DNA of 64,000 bases from Cacajao melanocephalus (lineage: Eukaryota > Chordata > Mammalia > Primates > Pitheciidae), in the NCBI GenBank assembly GCA_963573385.1, contig CAUYLG010005311.1, forward strand, positions 1 through 64,000, written 5' to 3'. The notes under the pieces were generated by a model. That model ran no database searches. It saw nothing but the letters and a program-made list of their open reading frames with translations, and had not been told where the DNA came from. The translations under genes and the position numbers were made by a program. The stretch's first letter is position 1. Each line of letters opens with the position of its first letter. Shown piece by piece: positions 34,517 through 48,793 of this stretch.

Positions 34517-35277
34517 CTTTAATTAACAACCCCATGACCTCATTTATATTTCTAAACCCATCTGAGCACGAAGCTTTATCCTTCTCTGGACTTACCATTT
34601 TTTAGAGCAAAAAAATTCCCTTTTCTGCTTAAGTAAGGCTAAGCTGGATTTCTATCACAGCAAAGAATGCTGACTAAAAACTCCTCCAGGTAGAGGGCCT
34701 GGTCTGGCTATTTACAGGACTCTACACAGCAGGATAACTGGCCGCTAACCTTCTTAAAATACTGATGTGGATTAAAGTGCATACTGGGAAAGTGAAGTCC
34801 ATTCAGCTCACACAGGTTTGTTTGTGTTTCCTTGAGGGAATGAGTTATGTGGCAAAACTGGGTCATCAAAGTTTATAACTGGTGGAAGTATGAATATGTA
34901 AGAAATTAAAATGCAGTGAAGTTTTATTTCTCTTAAAATCAAAGGTTAACAGCCATGGATATAAGTAACGTAATTCATCATTACTATTTGCATTTCAGTT
35001 CTTTTTCTAAACATGTTATTCCTAAGTCCATTTTCAGAAATTAGATTTACAATTTGTAATACCTAAGAGATTCGTTGGGTTTGATACTTCTCAGCCTATA
35101 GAGAGAAGTCAATTATTTTTATCTGATAAGACTACCAGTATTTCTTACATACAAAGCATTTCTCTACACTTTTCCTAGATATAAAAAATTAAAGTTATCT
35201 TGAATCTTACCCTCTTATTAACCACATCCATTTGCCATAATTTTGCACCTGTCGTGGTGACTTTCACAGATGCATCA
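34517..35277. other. Unassigned intergenic DNA
   Basis: No gene or named repeat. Confidence 0.55.
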
Positions 35278-35569
35278 GGCTGGGTGCTGTGGTTCATGCC
35301 TGTAATTTCAGTGTTTTGGGAGGCAGAGGTGGGAGAATCACCTGAGGCCAGGAGTTTAAGACCAGCCTGAGCAACATAGCAGGAACCCACTTGTACAAAA
35401 TATATAAAAATTAGCCAAGTATGTTCATGCACACCTATAGTCCTACTCAGGAGGCTGAGGGGGAAGGATCAGTTAAGGCAAGGAGTTCAAAGCTGCAGTG
35501 AGCTATGATCACACCACCACATGTTAACCTGGTAACGGAGGGAGATCCTGCTTCTAAACCAAAACAAAA
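35278..35569 (+). mobile_element. AluJ-like, sense
   Basis: GGCTGGGTGCTGTGGTTCAT at the start. GAGGCCAGGAGTTTAAGACC, AGCCTGAGCAACATAGCA and GCTGCAGTGAGCTATGATCA are J-type diagnostic segments. Heavily mutated, oldest of the Alus here. Tail is A/C-rich. Confidence 0.92.
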
Positions 35570-36282
35570 TACACACTAACCAATGTACTTCATTGGCTCT
35601 ACAAATCTTAGGAAATAATAATCCACTGTACATAGTCTTATAAAATCAACCTTGTACTATAATGCAATGAAAAAAATTAATCAACAGGCTCTAAACCAGG
35701 TGGATTGTAGAAGAGAAAGAAAGAAGAGAAAAATCACCTTGTTGCTCAGTTGTTTTGAAATCAGCTGGGTGTCAAATCAATGACCAGCAAAGAATGGTGG
35801 CAAGTGCCCAGAGAGCTTGATCTAACAGATTGATTCAAAGATTTCCTCCATTCATTAAACAACAAAGCCACCAAAATTGAAATGAGAATTTAATCAAGAG
35901 TAGATTCCTGAACATTGATCAATTTGTAATTCAATTACATAAACTGGGCAACAGATAACCACATATATTTGAGAAAGATGTTTTAGCTTTCAAATGTGCT
36001 TGGCCCATTTTGAGAATACTAAAAAGAAAATATCAAAATGCTGAAATGTGTTTAATGCCTCCCAGTGTTATAGATATTGTGCCTAGTAACAAAATAATCA
36101 AATACCAAAAAGTCTTCTGAAAATAGCTGATGTAAACATATAAGTGTATGTATATGAAATATGACAGCAAGAGGGTTAAAAGAGAAGGCATGAAGGTATT
36201 TATAATAAACTGTGTCTCTCTTCCTATAGGCCCTTTATTTTACCTGTGGAATATCAGTTAAATTTCACTTTAATTATAGAAA
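35570..36282. other. Unassigned intergenic DNA
   Basis: No gene or named repeat. Confidence 0.55.
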
Positions 36283-36369
<87 letters not shown>

Positions 36370-36372
36370 AGG
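36283..36372. repeat. Compound (CA)n-(GA)n microsatellite
   Basis: (AC)n from about 36284 to 36320, a short GAAAGACAG link, then (GA)n from about 36329 to 36362. Highly length-variable class of sequence. Confidence 0.97.
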
Positions 36373-36434
36373 GAGATGGATTAAAACTAATGTTTAAAAA
36401 TTATGGATGGATTAAATTAGCTAATTCCTCCCTC

Positions 36435-36690
36435 TGGAATCAATGTCGGTATGACCAGAGTTGGAATATAAATACCTCAGTTCTTCTGGCCCTTCGCCAG
36501 GACAACAGGCAGTGGCCAAAGGTGTGGTAACATACCCTAATTGACAGCCTTCTACCCTGTTTCACCTTCCTACTCCTATAACAGAACTTTCTAGTTATCA
36601 CTTCCCAAATAAACTACTTGAACACAGATCTTCATTTCAGTGTCCAATTTTGGAGAATCCTAATTAAAACGTAATAAGAACGTTTCTTTA
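36435..36690 (+). mobile_element. Possible LTR 3' portion
   Basis: TTATCACTTCCCAAATAAAC, TACTTGAACACAGATCTTCA, TTTCAGTGTCCAATTTTGG matches the AAATAAACYACTTGCAC...TCTCAGGGTCTGCTTTTGG order found at the end of some ERVL/MaLR-age LTRs, with an AATAAA signal at 36609-36614. Upstream part not identifiable. Confidence 0.42.
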
Positions 36691-39028
<2,338 letters not shown>

Positions 39029-40587
39029 AATTTGCTTCTTTTTATGAGTGTAATTCAGAACAACAATGTAGGGAATTCTAGAGGTCATTGTTGCAATTCA
39101 AGTCTAAATTTGAATGCATAGAAACTCTGGCTCTGCAGTAATAGCTACAGAAAGCATAGATAAATGGGTATGTTGCAGTGTCATTTATTTCAGTACAAAA
39201 AAAACTGTAAACTTGTTTGTTCATCAATTGATGATTTACCACTTAAGGTACAAATACACAATGAAAAAGTGTTCAGATACTATAGAATGATTTGATACAT
39301 ACACACTTATTACATGACAAACCAAGCAGGATACATGATTTCTCCTTATGTATATTTTAATGTGTAAATGTGAGAATATGGAGAAAGGACTGAGAGAATC
39401 TTAACCAAATGCTAGCAGCTGTTTAATCTGTCAAGATTTCAGGTAAATTTAATCTTTCATGCTTTTATATAACTTTTCTGTCTTTGATTCTAAGCTATGT
39501 ATGTTACCATTTCTCATTACATTTTTTTATTACAAAGTTAAAATTTTTTTATTACAAAGTTAAGAGAAAAGCGGATAGATAGGTAGATACTTTTCTCATG
39601 TGTCCTGGCTGCTTCTCTCATTTACAGTCAGCTTGGCCCTAATAAGCATTTGTGTTTGTCATCCCTGCCACAGGGGAAAGACACTGAAGACCAAGTAGAA
39701 TTTCTAACTCTGCCCCTTGTCATATATGTGACTTTGGATTCAACATTCAGCCTCTACTGATTTCAGTTCTGTTTGTACTGACATGAAACTTAGTTCATGG
39801 TCTAGAGATATTACCTTAACAATATAACACATTTTAAAAATTGATTGTATATTAAAGCCTATGCCTTAATTCGGTAACAATATACAATCTCCTTGCCTCA
39901 AAGTAATTACATTCCTTGACTAAATTAGTCAAAGCAACCAGACTTTATCTTGAATTAGAATCAATTTGGAATCTGATGTTAATGGCGGTAAATCCCTTTT
40001 GCTAAAAGAAACCACTCAATATTTTTCTACATGTCAATTAACTAATTATGAAACATTGCTACCCTTTCCTTTTCATAAAACCATCCACTGGGACAACGCT
40101 CTTAACCCAGAAACTCTAGTCATCTTACCCAATGTAAAGAATTTCATAATTATGTTTTTATAATACAGTAAGTGTTCATGTCCAGAACAAAACTTTTGGT
40201 CACTCCAGTACCAAATCCTGACAATAGTATTTACTAATGAGCATCATATTAGAAATAAAGGGAGAATAAAAGGCTTTATATACAATAAGTAATCTAGTCT
40301 CTCTTTTAGGATCTAGTTCTTTTCAGAAACCAAATTGTACAAATGACTAAACTGATGCCCTCTTTAGGGTATATTGAACTGCCAAAGTAAAAGAGTTTTC
40401 TCACACACACACACACACCCCTGGAATGTTTTTAGGAGAATTTGTTGATTTTAAATGCTATAGGAGAGAAAAAAAAGGTTTCTTGATTTCCTCCAGTACC
40501 CTATAAAAGCTAACAGGAAATTCATGATTTACTTAATGTCTTGATGCCTAAATTAATGCCACTGTAAATACTGATGCTTCTAATAAA
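39029..40587. other. Unassigned intergenic DNA
   Basis: No gene. Small features: a 22-bp tandem duplication at 39521-39564 (TTTTTTATTACAAAGTTAA twice), an 11-bp inverted repeat GATTGTATATT/AATATACAATC near 39842-39890, and a short (CA)n at about 40402-40421. Confidence 0.55.
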
Positions 40588-41040
40588 AGATATGTAGTCA
40601 AGTGTCACTGAACAAAAGGGATACATTCTGAGGAATAGCCTACTACACACCTAGGCTATATGGTATAGCCTATTGCATCTATACTACAGACCTGTACAGC
40701 ATGTTATTGTACTGAATACTGTAGGCAATTGTAACACAATGGTAAGTGTTTGTGTTTCTAAACCTATATAAATGCAGAAAAGATACAGTAAGAATATGGT
40801 ATAAAGATAAAAATGGTATGCATATATATAGGATAGATTTTTATACCATTGGCAGTGCATTAGGTTAGTTTATATGAGAATCGCCAAAAACACATGCATC
40901 ACACATTGTGCTATGATGTTATGATAGCTATGATGTCACTAGGCAACAGAAATTTTTCAACTACATTATAATCTTATGGGACCACCATCATGCTGTGATT
41001 TGTTATTGATTGAGATGTCATTATGTAGCATATAGCTGTG
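40588..41040. mobile_element. DNA transposon with terminal inverted repeats, family not named
   Basis: Contains the characteristic blocks CCTACTACACACCTAGGCTA, TATGGTATAGCCTATTGCAT, CCTGTACAGCATGTTATTGT, ACTGTAGGCAATTGTAACAC and TATAATCTTATGGGACCACC. The left end (AGTCAAGTGTCACTGAACA) and right end (TCATTATGTAGCATATAGCTG) fit diverged inverted copies of each other. I recognise it as a non-coding mammalian DNA-transposon repeat but cannot place its superfamily. Confidence 0.72.
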
Positions 41041-41055
41041 CTGTAGAACCAAGAG

Positions 41056-41340
41056 AGACTCATTTTAAGGAACTGGCTCACAAGATTGTGAAATATAGTA
41101 AGTCCAAAATCTGCAGGGTAAGTCAGCAAGCTGGAGATCCAGGAAGAGTTGATGTTGCAGCTCAAATCCAAAAGCAGTCTGCTGGCAGAATTGCCTCTTC
41201 TTTACTCAAAGTCTACTCATTTCAATGTTAATCCCATCTAAACAAATACATACCTTCTCAAGAAAATGCAGACATGTTTGACTGAATATCTCAGTATCAT
41301 GACCTCTCCAAGTTTGTCACATGAAATTAACCTTCACAAG
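41056..41340 (-). mobile_element. MLT2B-like LTR (ERVL), antisense
   Basis: AACTGGCTCACAAGATTGTG, AATCTGCAGGGTAAGTCAGC, AAGCTGGAGATCCAGGAAGA, GAGTTGATGTTGCAGCTCAA, TTTCAATGTTAATCCCATCT and CACATGAAATTAACCTTCACA follow MLT2B order in reverse. The middle segment is shortened. Confidence 0.75.
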
Positions 41341-41430
41341 TATTCCAACTATTTAACAGATATTATAGAAATCATTGTGAAACAACACAAAAATGTTTCA
41401 GAAATATAGTGCTACAGAAATACTTAAGCT

Positions 41431-41738
<308 letters not shown>

Positions 41739-41982
41739 TCAGTTCTTCCTACCAAGTTAAAAAGATATAACAAATAATTTTTAGAAATTTAATGTTCTCC
41801 ATAGGAAAAAATATATCCAGCATACAAACTGCAGAGATGCATTTTCAGTTTTCAGAAAATACTCTGTGTGTTAGATACATAATTTCATTAGCCTATTGTG
41901 TGAGATGAACTATTGTGAGGGATGTGTCATGTCTCCACTTAAGCTGATGATCAAGCTGAAACACTGCTTCAACGTAAGTGCA

Positions 41983-42360
41983 TGTCTTAGTTCATTTGTG
42001 CTACTGTAACAGAATCCCATAGACTGAGTAATTCATTAAAAACAGCAATTTATTTTCTCACAGTACCACAGGTTAAGAAGTCCATGATCAGGGTGCAAGC
42101 ATTTAGTGTCCAGTTAATAGTCTTTTTGCTGCATCTTATATGGCAGAAATCAAATGGGAAACAGGACAAATGCTGCATGTTTATTATATAAAGCCCTTAA
42201 TCTCATTAACAAGAGAGGAACCCTCATGGCCTAATTCATGATTCAGCAAATCTATAAAATAAGGCCTGACCTCATGGCCCTTAAGGGGCCTACCCTTTAA
42301 TACTATCACACTAGCAACATCTGAATTTTGGAGGGGTCACATTGCCTAGCAGTCCATATA
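41983..42360 (-). mobile_element. MLT1A-like LTR (ERVL-MaLR), antisense, with an insert
   Basis: TGTCTTAGTTCATTTGTGCT, CCATAGACTGAGTAATTCAT, CAGCAATTTATTTTCTCACA, TTTTTGCTGCATCTTATATG, AGAGGAACCCTCATGGCCTA, CCTACCCTTTAATACTATCA and TGAATTTTGGAGGGGTCACA are in MLT1 order, reversed. At about 42237-42275 an insert (including 42234-42261) breaks the order and is flanked by a repeated CTCATGGCC. Confidence 0.85.
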
Positions 42361-42816
42361 CAAGGACCTCATATAAAAACTACTACTACTACTAATAATA
42401 ATAATGCCATGGAGAAATTTAAGAATTCTATCACAGATACACAAAATCTGCTCATTCCCCAGATTCTGGGTGCCGGGTGGTGGGCAGGAATGGGAATAGT
42501 GTAATAAAACAAAAGTTAAGACCTGACAAAACCAGAATACCTGATAATACCAGATAAAACTCAAATAAATTTGTCTTCATATTCAATAAAATAACTTACC
42601 ATATTAAGGATAAATGGACCGGAATATTACATACTAATGGAAAAATTTTATTTAAATATCAGAAAATATGACCAATTCATGGTTCGTCTGAATGAAATTA
42701 ATCTGGACATTTAGGTACAACATGAATTAGAACTACCCCATAAGTATCCTTTGGGAATCTTTGAAAGAATTTTATATAATTGACTCTATCCGTCGTTTAT
42801 AAGTATGTATCTATGG
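42361..42816. other. Unassigned intergenic DNA with an (ACT)n/(AAT)n run
   Basis: Short trinucleotide run at about 42378-42405 (ACTACTACTACTAATAATAA). Otherwise nothing recognised. Confidence 0.55.
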
Positions 42817-43090
42817 GGCCTGGCACAGTGGCTCACACCTGTAATCTGAGCATTTTGGGAGAGCAAAGATGGTGGATCACCTGAGGTCAGGAGTTCAAAC
42901 CAGCCTGGCCAATATAGTGAAACCCCATTTCTACTAAAACTACAAAAATTAGCCAGGCATAGTGGTACACACCTGTAGTCCCAACTACTCAGAAGGCTGA
43001 GGCAGGAGAATGGCTTCCACCCTGGAGGCAGAGATTGCAGTGACCTGAGATCGAGCCACTGTATTCTGGACTAGGTGACAGATGAAGACG
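42817..43090 (+). mobile_element. Alu (S-like), sense, tail replaced by a microsatellite
   Basis: GGCCTGGCACAGTGGCTCAC through both monomers to GGACTAGGTGACAGATGAAG. The usual poly-A tail is absent; a CA/TA tract begins directly at 43091. Confidence 0.92.
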
Positions 43091-43357
43091 ATACACACAC
43101 ACACACACACACACACACATCCCTATATGTGTGTGTATATATATTCACACACATATATACATATATATGTATATACATGTATATAGATATAAATATATAC
43201 ACATATGTACACAAATACACATATATACACACACATACACACATATGTGTGTATATATGTACATATACATATATATGTATGTGTATATGTACATATACAT
43301 ACACATGTGTATATGTCTGTATATATATGTGCATGTATATCTATATCTATATCCATG
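43091..43357. repeat. Compound (CA)n/(TA)n/(TG)n tract, 267 bp
   Basis: Pure (AC)n for about 29 bases, then mixed TATATGTGTG, ACACATATATAC and TATACATGTAT units throughout, almost wholly alternating purine-pyrimidine. It forms long apparent reading frames in several frames (Tyr/Ile/His/Thr-rich) that are not genes. Confidence 0.97.
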
Positions 43358-43940
43358 CCTCTATTATGTATTTTATAGATTTGCTGAATCATGAATCTAA
43401 CAAAAGCCATAACATCCACAGAGACAAAATCAAACCAAAACAAAAACACTATTAGATATTGTGTTCTGTGTTTAGAACATTCTAAGATACTCAACGAGTG
43501 ATGGAGGACATATGTTACTGGAACATTTATTCATGATTTTGAATTATGTAAAGCTTTGGCACTTACTCAGAAATACTGTCTTTATCACTCACGATTCTCT
43601 GTGGAAAGTAATTAAAAGGAGCTGTAGCAGGTCTATTTATCTGAAGTTACTACCTTTAGATAAATAAATAGAGGTTTCAGAGAGCCTCTAGAAGCAAATA
43701 TGCTGTAGAAATTTACTGCTAACTTACGATTCTTAGCACAAGCTACTGAGAACAAGAAGTAGACAGCTTCCTCCCAAAACCACTGGAGTAAGATTATCCT
43801 GCATCACACAATCCTTCACATACTCTTGGTTATTTTGTTCTTCATACTTTTCCTCTTTATTATTTTAAGGTTTTACCCTTCAGATTTATCCTATAATCCT
43901 CTTCTTAAGTTTAGACTTTACTAGAGACACTTATCTCCTA
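43358..43940. other. Unassigned intergenic DNA
   Basis: Holds the right arm of the 28-bp inverted repeat (43369-43396). Otherwise nothing recognised. Confidence 0.55.
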
Positions 43941-43941
43941 C

Positions 43942-44195
43942 ACCATGGTTGTTTGTTTGTTTGTTTCACCTACGGCAGATCTCTCCCCATCTCCATCTTC
44001 TGGGGACATTTGGCAAAGTCAGGAGATATTTTTGGTTATGAAGACTAGGGGAAGGTGGTGTCATTGGCATCTGTTAGGTAAAGGTCAGGAATGTTGCTGA
44101 TCATCCCCTAATGCACTGAACAATCTCTTGGCCATAAACACACACAACAAATAATTATCTGATCCAAAATGTCAAAATGCTGAGATTAAGGAACT
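43942..44195 (+). mobile_element. MER5A (hAT-Charlie non-autonomous DNA transposon)
   Basis: CTTCTGGGGACATTTGGCAA, AGTCAGGAGATATTTTTGGT, GTGTCATTGGCATCTGTTAG, AATAATTATCTGATCCAAAA and TGTCAAAATGCTGAGATTAA match MER5A in sense order. The left end carries a small (GTTT)n slip at 43949-43966 replacing the usual terminal bases. Confidence 0.85.
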
Positions 44196-44980
44196 CTTCT
44201 CTTGATAGTCTCTAATGAAGCTTTGGCTAAATGAGAATGAAACCATGGTACTGAAAATAAGAGCGGTTCCCATTCTCCTAGAAAATGACTGATTGTTCTG
44301 CAGCTATGTTAACAAGGAGCTACCAGAACCAGTTTTAAACTCATTCATCCACCACTGAAAATCAGCCTTTGTGAATACACTTTTACAAGACAAATGATCA
44401 ATGGCAGCCTTTTGTTTTTGAAAGTTCGACAATCAGAAACGTACTAATTCCAACAAACACACTGTTCAACGCCAAACAATCAACAACAGTGACCACACCA
44501 TATACAGATGTGATAAAACCACTTACACATCTGAAAACCCACCAGTCCCTGAACTCCATCCTTCTCAAAATCTTATATAAAATTAGGTTTCCTTTTGGGG
44601 GGAGAATTCCTACCAACATAGATATGCCTTACTCTATTAAACAATAATTTACCTTTGTCTTTATATTCTAGATATTGACAAACTGAGAATTGTCAAAGGA
44701 TTATCAGACCACCACTCAACATCTGAAATAGAAAGGTAAAGGTGAATTTATTGATTTTTATAATAAGAGAGAGCTATGCTGATCAGGCACAATAGTCTGC
44801 TAATTATATATAGTAATTCGAGGAAGCGAGGGTTTCTTCTCCCAAGAAGGTTGTGGCTTTGACATAGACAAAAAACAGACAAGAAATACACGCCGCTACT
44901 TTTGGTAAATAGTATGGGCTTGCGAATAATGTCCTGGGTTCCCAAACCAAGCAGAGGCTACAAGGGTCCATATGATGTGG
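44196..44980. other. Unassigned DNA with a 73-codon minus-strand frame
   Basis: The frame at 44398-44619 (minus) encodes a hydrophobic peptide with no recognisable domain. The same stretch holds three CpG dinucleotides within about 75 bases (near 44428-44472), more than most of the window. Composition at 44580-44620 (CTTTTGGGGGGAGAATTCC) hints at an LTR, but I cannot assign it. Confidence 0.35.
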
Positions 44981-44984
44981 TAAT

Positions 44985-45052
44985 GCCAGAATGCAGATTA
45001 CAACAGTGCCTGGCAGATAGGAAGAGATCAATAAATATGTGTTGAGCAAATA
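44985..45052 (+). mobile_element. Probable L2 3' terminal fragment, sense
   Basis: CAGTGCCTGGCAGATAGGAA and GAGATCAATAAATATGTGTTG with TTGAGCAAAT matches the terminal motif of L2 (GCCTGGCACATAGTAGG...AATAAATATTTGTTGAATG). Confidence 0.5.
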
Positions 45053-45688
45053 CGCTTATGATGAAACAACTCATGAAAGCAAGCACTTGAATGGGGAACA
45101 AGTTCAGGTTCAGAGGAGTCAGAAAAACATCTAACATGTATCAACTGCACAGCTGCAAAGAAGCAATAACTATATTCTCACTTCTTGCCTTTATTATAAT
45201 TCCTTCTTGGCATCCTCAAAAGTAATATTTAGGTTTGGCTTATCCAGGATTATTATACAGCTTCACCTTTAGAGGACATACCAATTTCTAGATCATTATT
45301 GTCTATAGGCAAAAGAGACCAGTACATGCCCCAGAAATACATCTTCTTCAAGGTCTTTAATAAAACCTTTGACTAACTTGTTAATCTTATTTTATTAAGT
45401 CAGGAAGCACTTGAACACCAGCATGTTTTCTAAGTCCTGGAATGGTAGAGGTGGAAACACAAGACCCTCGCAAACTCTTAGAATTTGGTGCCATTGTGTC
45501 ATTTACCTCCCCTGACAAGCTCTTATCCTTCCTTTCCGCGTCAATATAAGGCAGGGTTCACCATGTTATTTCTGAAATTATATTACTCATCTTCAATGTT
45601 GTCATAATACTTTTTCTATTATATCATCACATTTTCACTACATAGATTTTGGTCTTTAATTTGTGTAAAGGTATATGGTAAGTGCAGA
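45053..45688. other. Unassigned intergenic DNA
   Basis: No gene or named repeat. Confidence 0.55.
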
Positions 45689-45689
45689 G

Positions 45690-45905
45690 TAGCATAGTAG
45701 TGTAAAAAGAATAAACTGCAAACTAGAAAGGCCTCGGTTGAAATTCTGCCTCCACCAGTTAGCAGCTGTACAAACTTGGCAAAATCTTGTAACTCTCTCT
45801 CTGAGCCTTTTTTTTCCACAGTAATACTTAAAGTATCTCACAGCATTGTTATAAGTAATAAATTTTACGCAGAACATGTTCATTATAATGCCTGACACAT
45901 CACAG
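45690..45905 (+). mobile_element. MIR SINE, sense
   Basis: AGTAGCATAGTAGTGTAAAA, GAAATTCTGCCTCCACCAGT, TAGCAGCTGTACAAACTTGG, CTCTCTCTGAGCC and CCTGACACATCACAG follow MIR, from its tRNA-like head through the conserved core to near the tail. Covers most of the roughly 260-bp consensus. Confidence 0.8.
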
Positions 45906-46254
45906 AAACAAAGTGAGTGTAATTTACCTCTTAGAGTTTCTGTTGTCTATCCTAATGGCAAGCCACCTTGAATGTTTTGGGAACACCGATAGGGCAAACA
46001 AAATATATTTTGAAAATAAGAAATATAACCTTTCAAGTAAAAATATAAAAGCATAAATATAGAAAAATAATATACAAATAATAGAATCTCTGGAATACCA
46101 AGCATTGTAAATAAAATTATAGATGTTAACTTGGGTTTGCAAGAACTGTCACAGCTGGGAGGCCGTTCCTGGAGGAGAGGTCAGGCACAACACCCACCAG
46201 AGGAGTCAGCCCTCTCTAAGAAGGATTCAACACGGAGGACCAAGCCTTTCTGTT
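45906..46254. other. Unassigned intergenic DNA
   Basis: Nothing recognised. The stretch 46140-46240 is GC-richer than its flanks. Confidence 0.5.
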
Positions 46255-46553
<299 letters not shown>

Positions 46554-46559
46554 GGGAGG

Positions 46560-47262
<703 letters not shown>

Positions 47263-48587
47263 CTACCATGGCCAAGAGCACATACATACCCACTAGACTA
47301 GAAATTATTAAGAAATGTTTTACTTTATTTGAAAAATAAACTATGGAAGAAAACACAAGTGCTCATCAATGAGAGAAGAAGGCAGCAGACTATTTTAATA
47401 TATTTTATCCTGGTCTTGATTGGCTTAAGAGCTTTGGAGGAGACAATGACCCTGGAGGGCCTGAAATTATGACAGAAATAAGGAGGAAATGAACTGAATT
47501 GAGTATCTATAAAGGTGGAAAAGGAAATTAGTACTTATGTTTTCTTTCATATTTTTTGTTCATTAAAGCAAAACATTTATTGCTAAGTTCTAGTCTAGCA
47601 TATAGATGTTTGTTGTTCACCATGGCAGAACACACAGCTTAGGCCACTCATCGCCCTACAGTGTCCTGTGAGATGGAAATTGACTTGTGTAACTCCAGTT
47701 TTTGAGACTTCAGATTTGGAGCAATTTTTCTCGTCTCCCCTTGCTGGGCCTCCTATGGTTTCTGAAGTGTTACATGTAGAAAACTGCTTTCCAAGAAGCC
47801 CTCCCGTTAGGGAGCAATTTGGATCAGCTGATTTCCATTCACAGCAGATTGGGGCCCACGGGAATTAAGAGTTTAGAGACCTGGTGACTAATGTGGCCAA
47901 CTTTTTGCAATGAAAGTTGAAAACAGGGCTATTATGAGGATTTCTCTGTGCACTAAAAGCTTAGAGAATAGAAAAAACACGTGGAAAATGCAGCATCTTT
48001 AAAAGCAAAACAGTTGCATTTTTAAAAAATATATGAAGAAACTGGAAGGCAACAGAATCCCAGCTGAGGCAATCATTACATTTTATGGATATTCAGTCTA
48101 AAGCATTTAAATTTAACAATTAAAAAGACACAGGGGAAGAAGGTAATGTTCCACTTTGGTACTTAAAACCTGTTGTTTATGTTTCACTGAGTGAGTTCTC
48201 AAAATTTTCAGCTGTTCCTGCTTAAAACCAGGGGCACAAAAACCTGAGATCTGGAAAAAGATTACGAATCAAGACACTCAAGTTGTTCTAAAGAAACAGG
48301 AAACATTTCAAAAATCCAGTGAACGAAGATGAGAAAAAAAGAATCATTGTAAGCCGTGATTCACACCATGAAACATACATCAACTTATCAGAAAATATGG
48401 TATTACCAAAGTGAAAACTCAAAGACGCTATTTTGAAAAAATAATCCAAAATTAATCTTGCAAAAGAAAATAAGACTAACATCTACCTCTATTTCTTTTA
48501 AGTAAATTCTCTTCATCTCCTCCACCAAATCCCAGAAACCTATATTATATTTTCCTATACATACATTTTTGAGCCCAGACACAGAAT
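47263..48587. other. Unassigned, probably single-copy DNA
   Basis: No gene or repeat recognised. The 66-codon frame at 47668-47868 sits in a GC-richer patch without recognisable domain. Confidence 0.5.
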
Positions 48588-48793
48588 GGTTTTTAAATTA
48601 CAATATTAAATGTATAAAGGAATCAAAATGAAAATCTAGGCATATACAATATGAATAAATATTTAACAAATATTCAAATGTATAAAGGAATATTTATTAA
48701 ATATTCATATTGTATATGAATAAATTAAAAAATCTAGATTTTAGGTTTTTAAATTACAATATTAAATGTATAAAGGAATGAAAATGAAAATCT
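48588..48793. repeat. Complex AT-rich repeat: 50-bp direct repeat with an inverted repeat between
   Basis: 48588-48637 and 48744-48793 are 50-bp copies with one substitution, 156 bp apart. A third copy of AAATGTATAAAGGAAT (48608, 48676, 48764) lies between. Also between is a perfect 16-bp inverted repeat, 48641-48656 (CATATACAATATGAAT) with 48703-48718. Confidence 0.93.

Larger units (their letters stand above)
42234..43396. repeat. Perfect 28-bp inverted repeat, arms 1.1 kb apart
   Basis: 42234-42261 (ATTCATGATTCAGCAAATCT and on) is the exact reverse complement of 43369-43396 (TATTTTATAGATTTGCTGAA and on). The left arm lies within an insert in an MLT1 LTR; the right arm lies in unassigned DNA next to the CA/TA tract. 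Confidence 0.95.

Noticed and set aside
43071..43494. Frames of 87-126 codons on both strands
   Set aside because: Produced by the CA/TA tract; the products are Tyr/Ile/His/Thr/Val repeats.
44398..44619. Possible nuclear copy of mitochondrial DNA
   Set aside because: Composition first suggested it, but I could match it to no mitochondrial gene order or protein.
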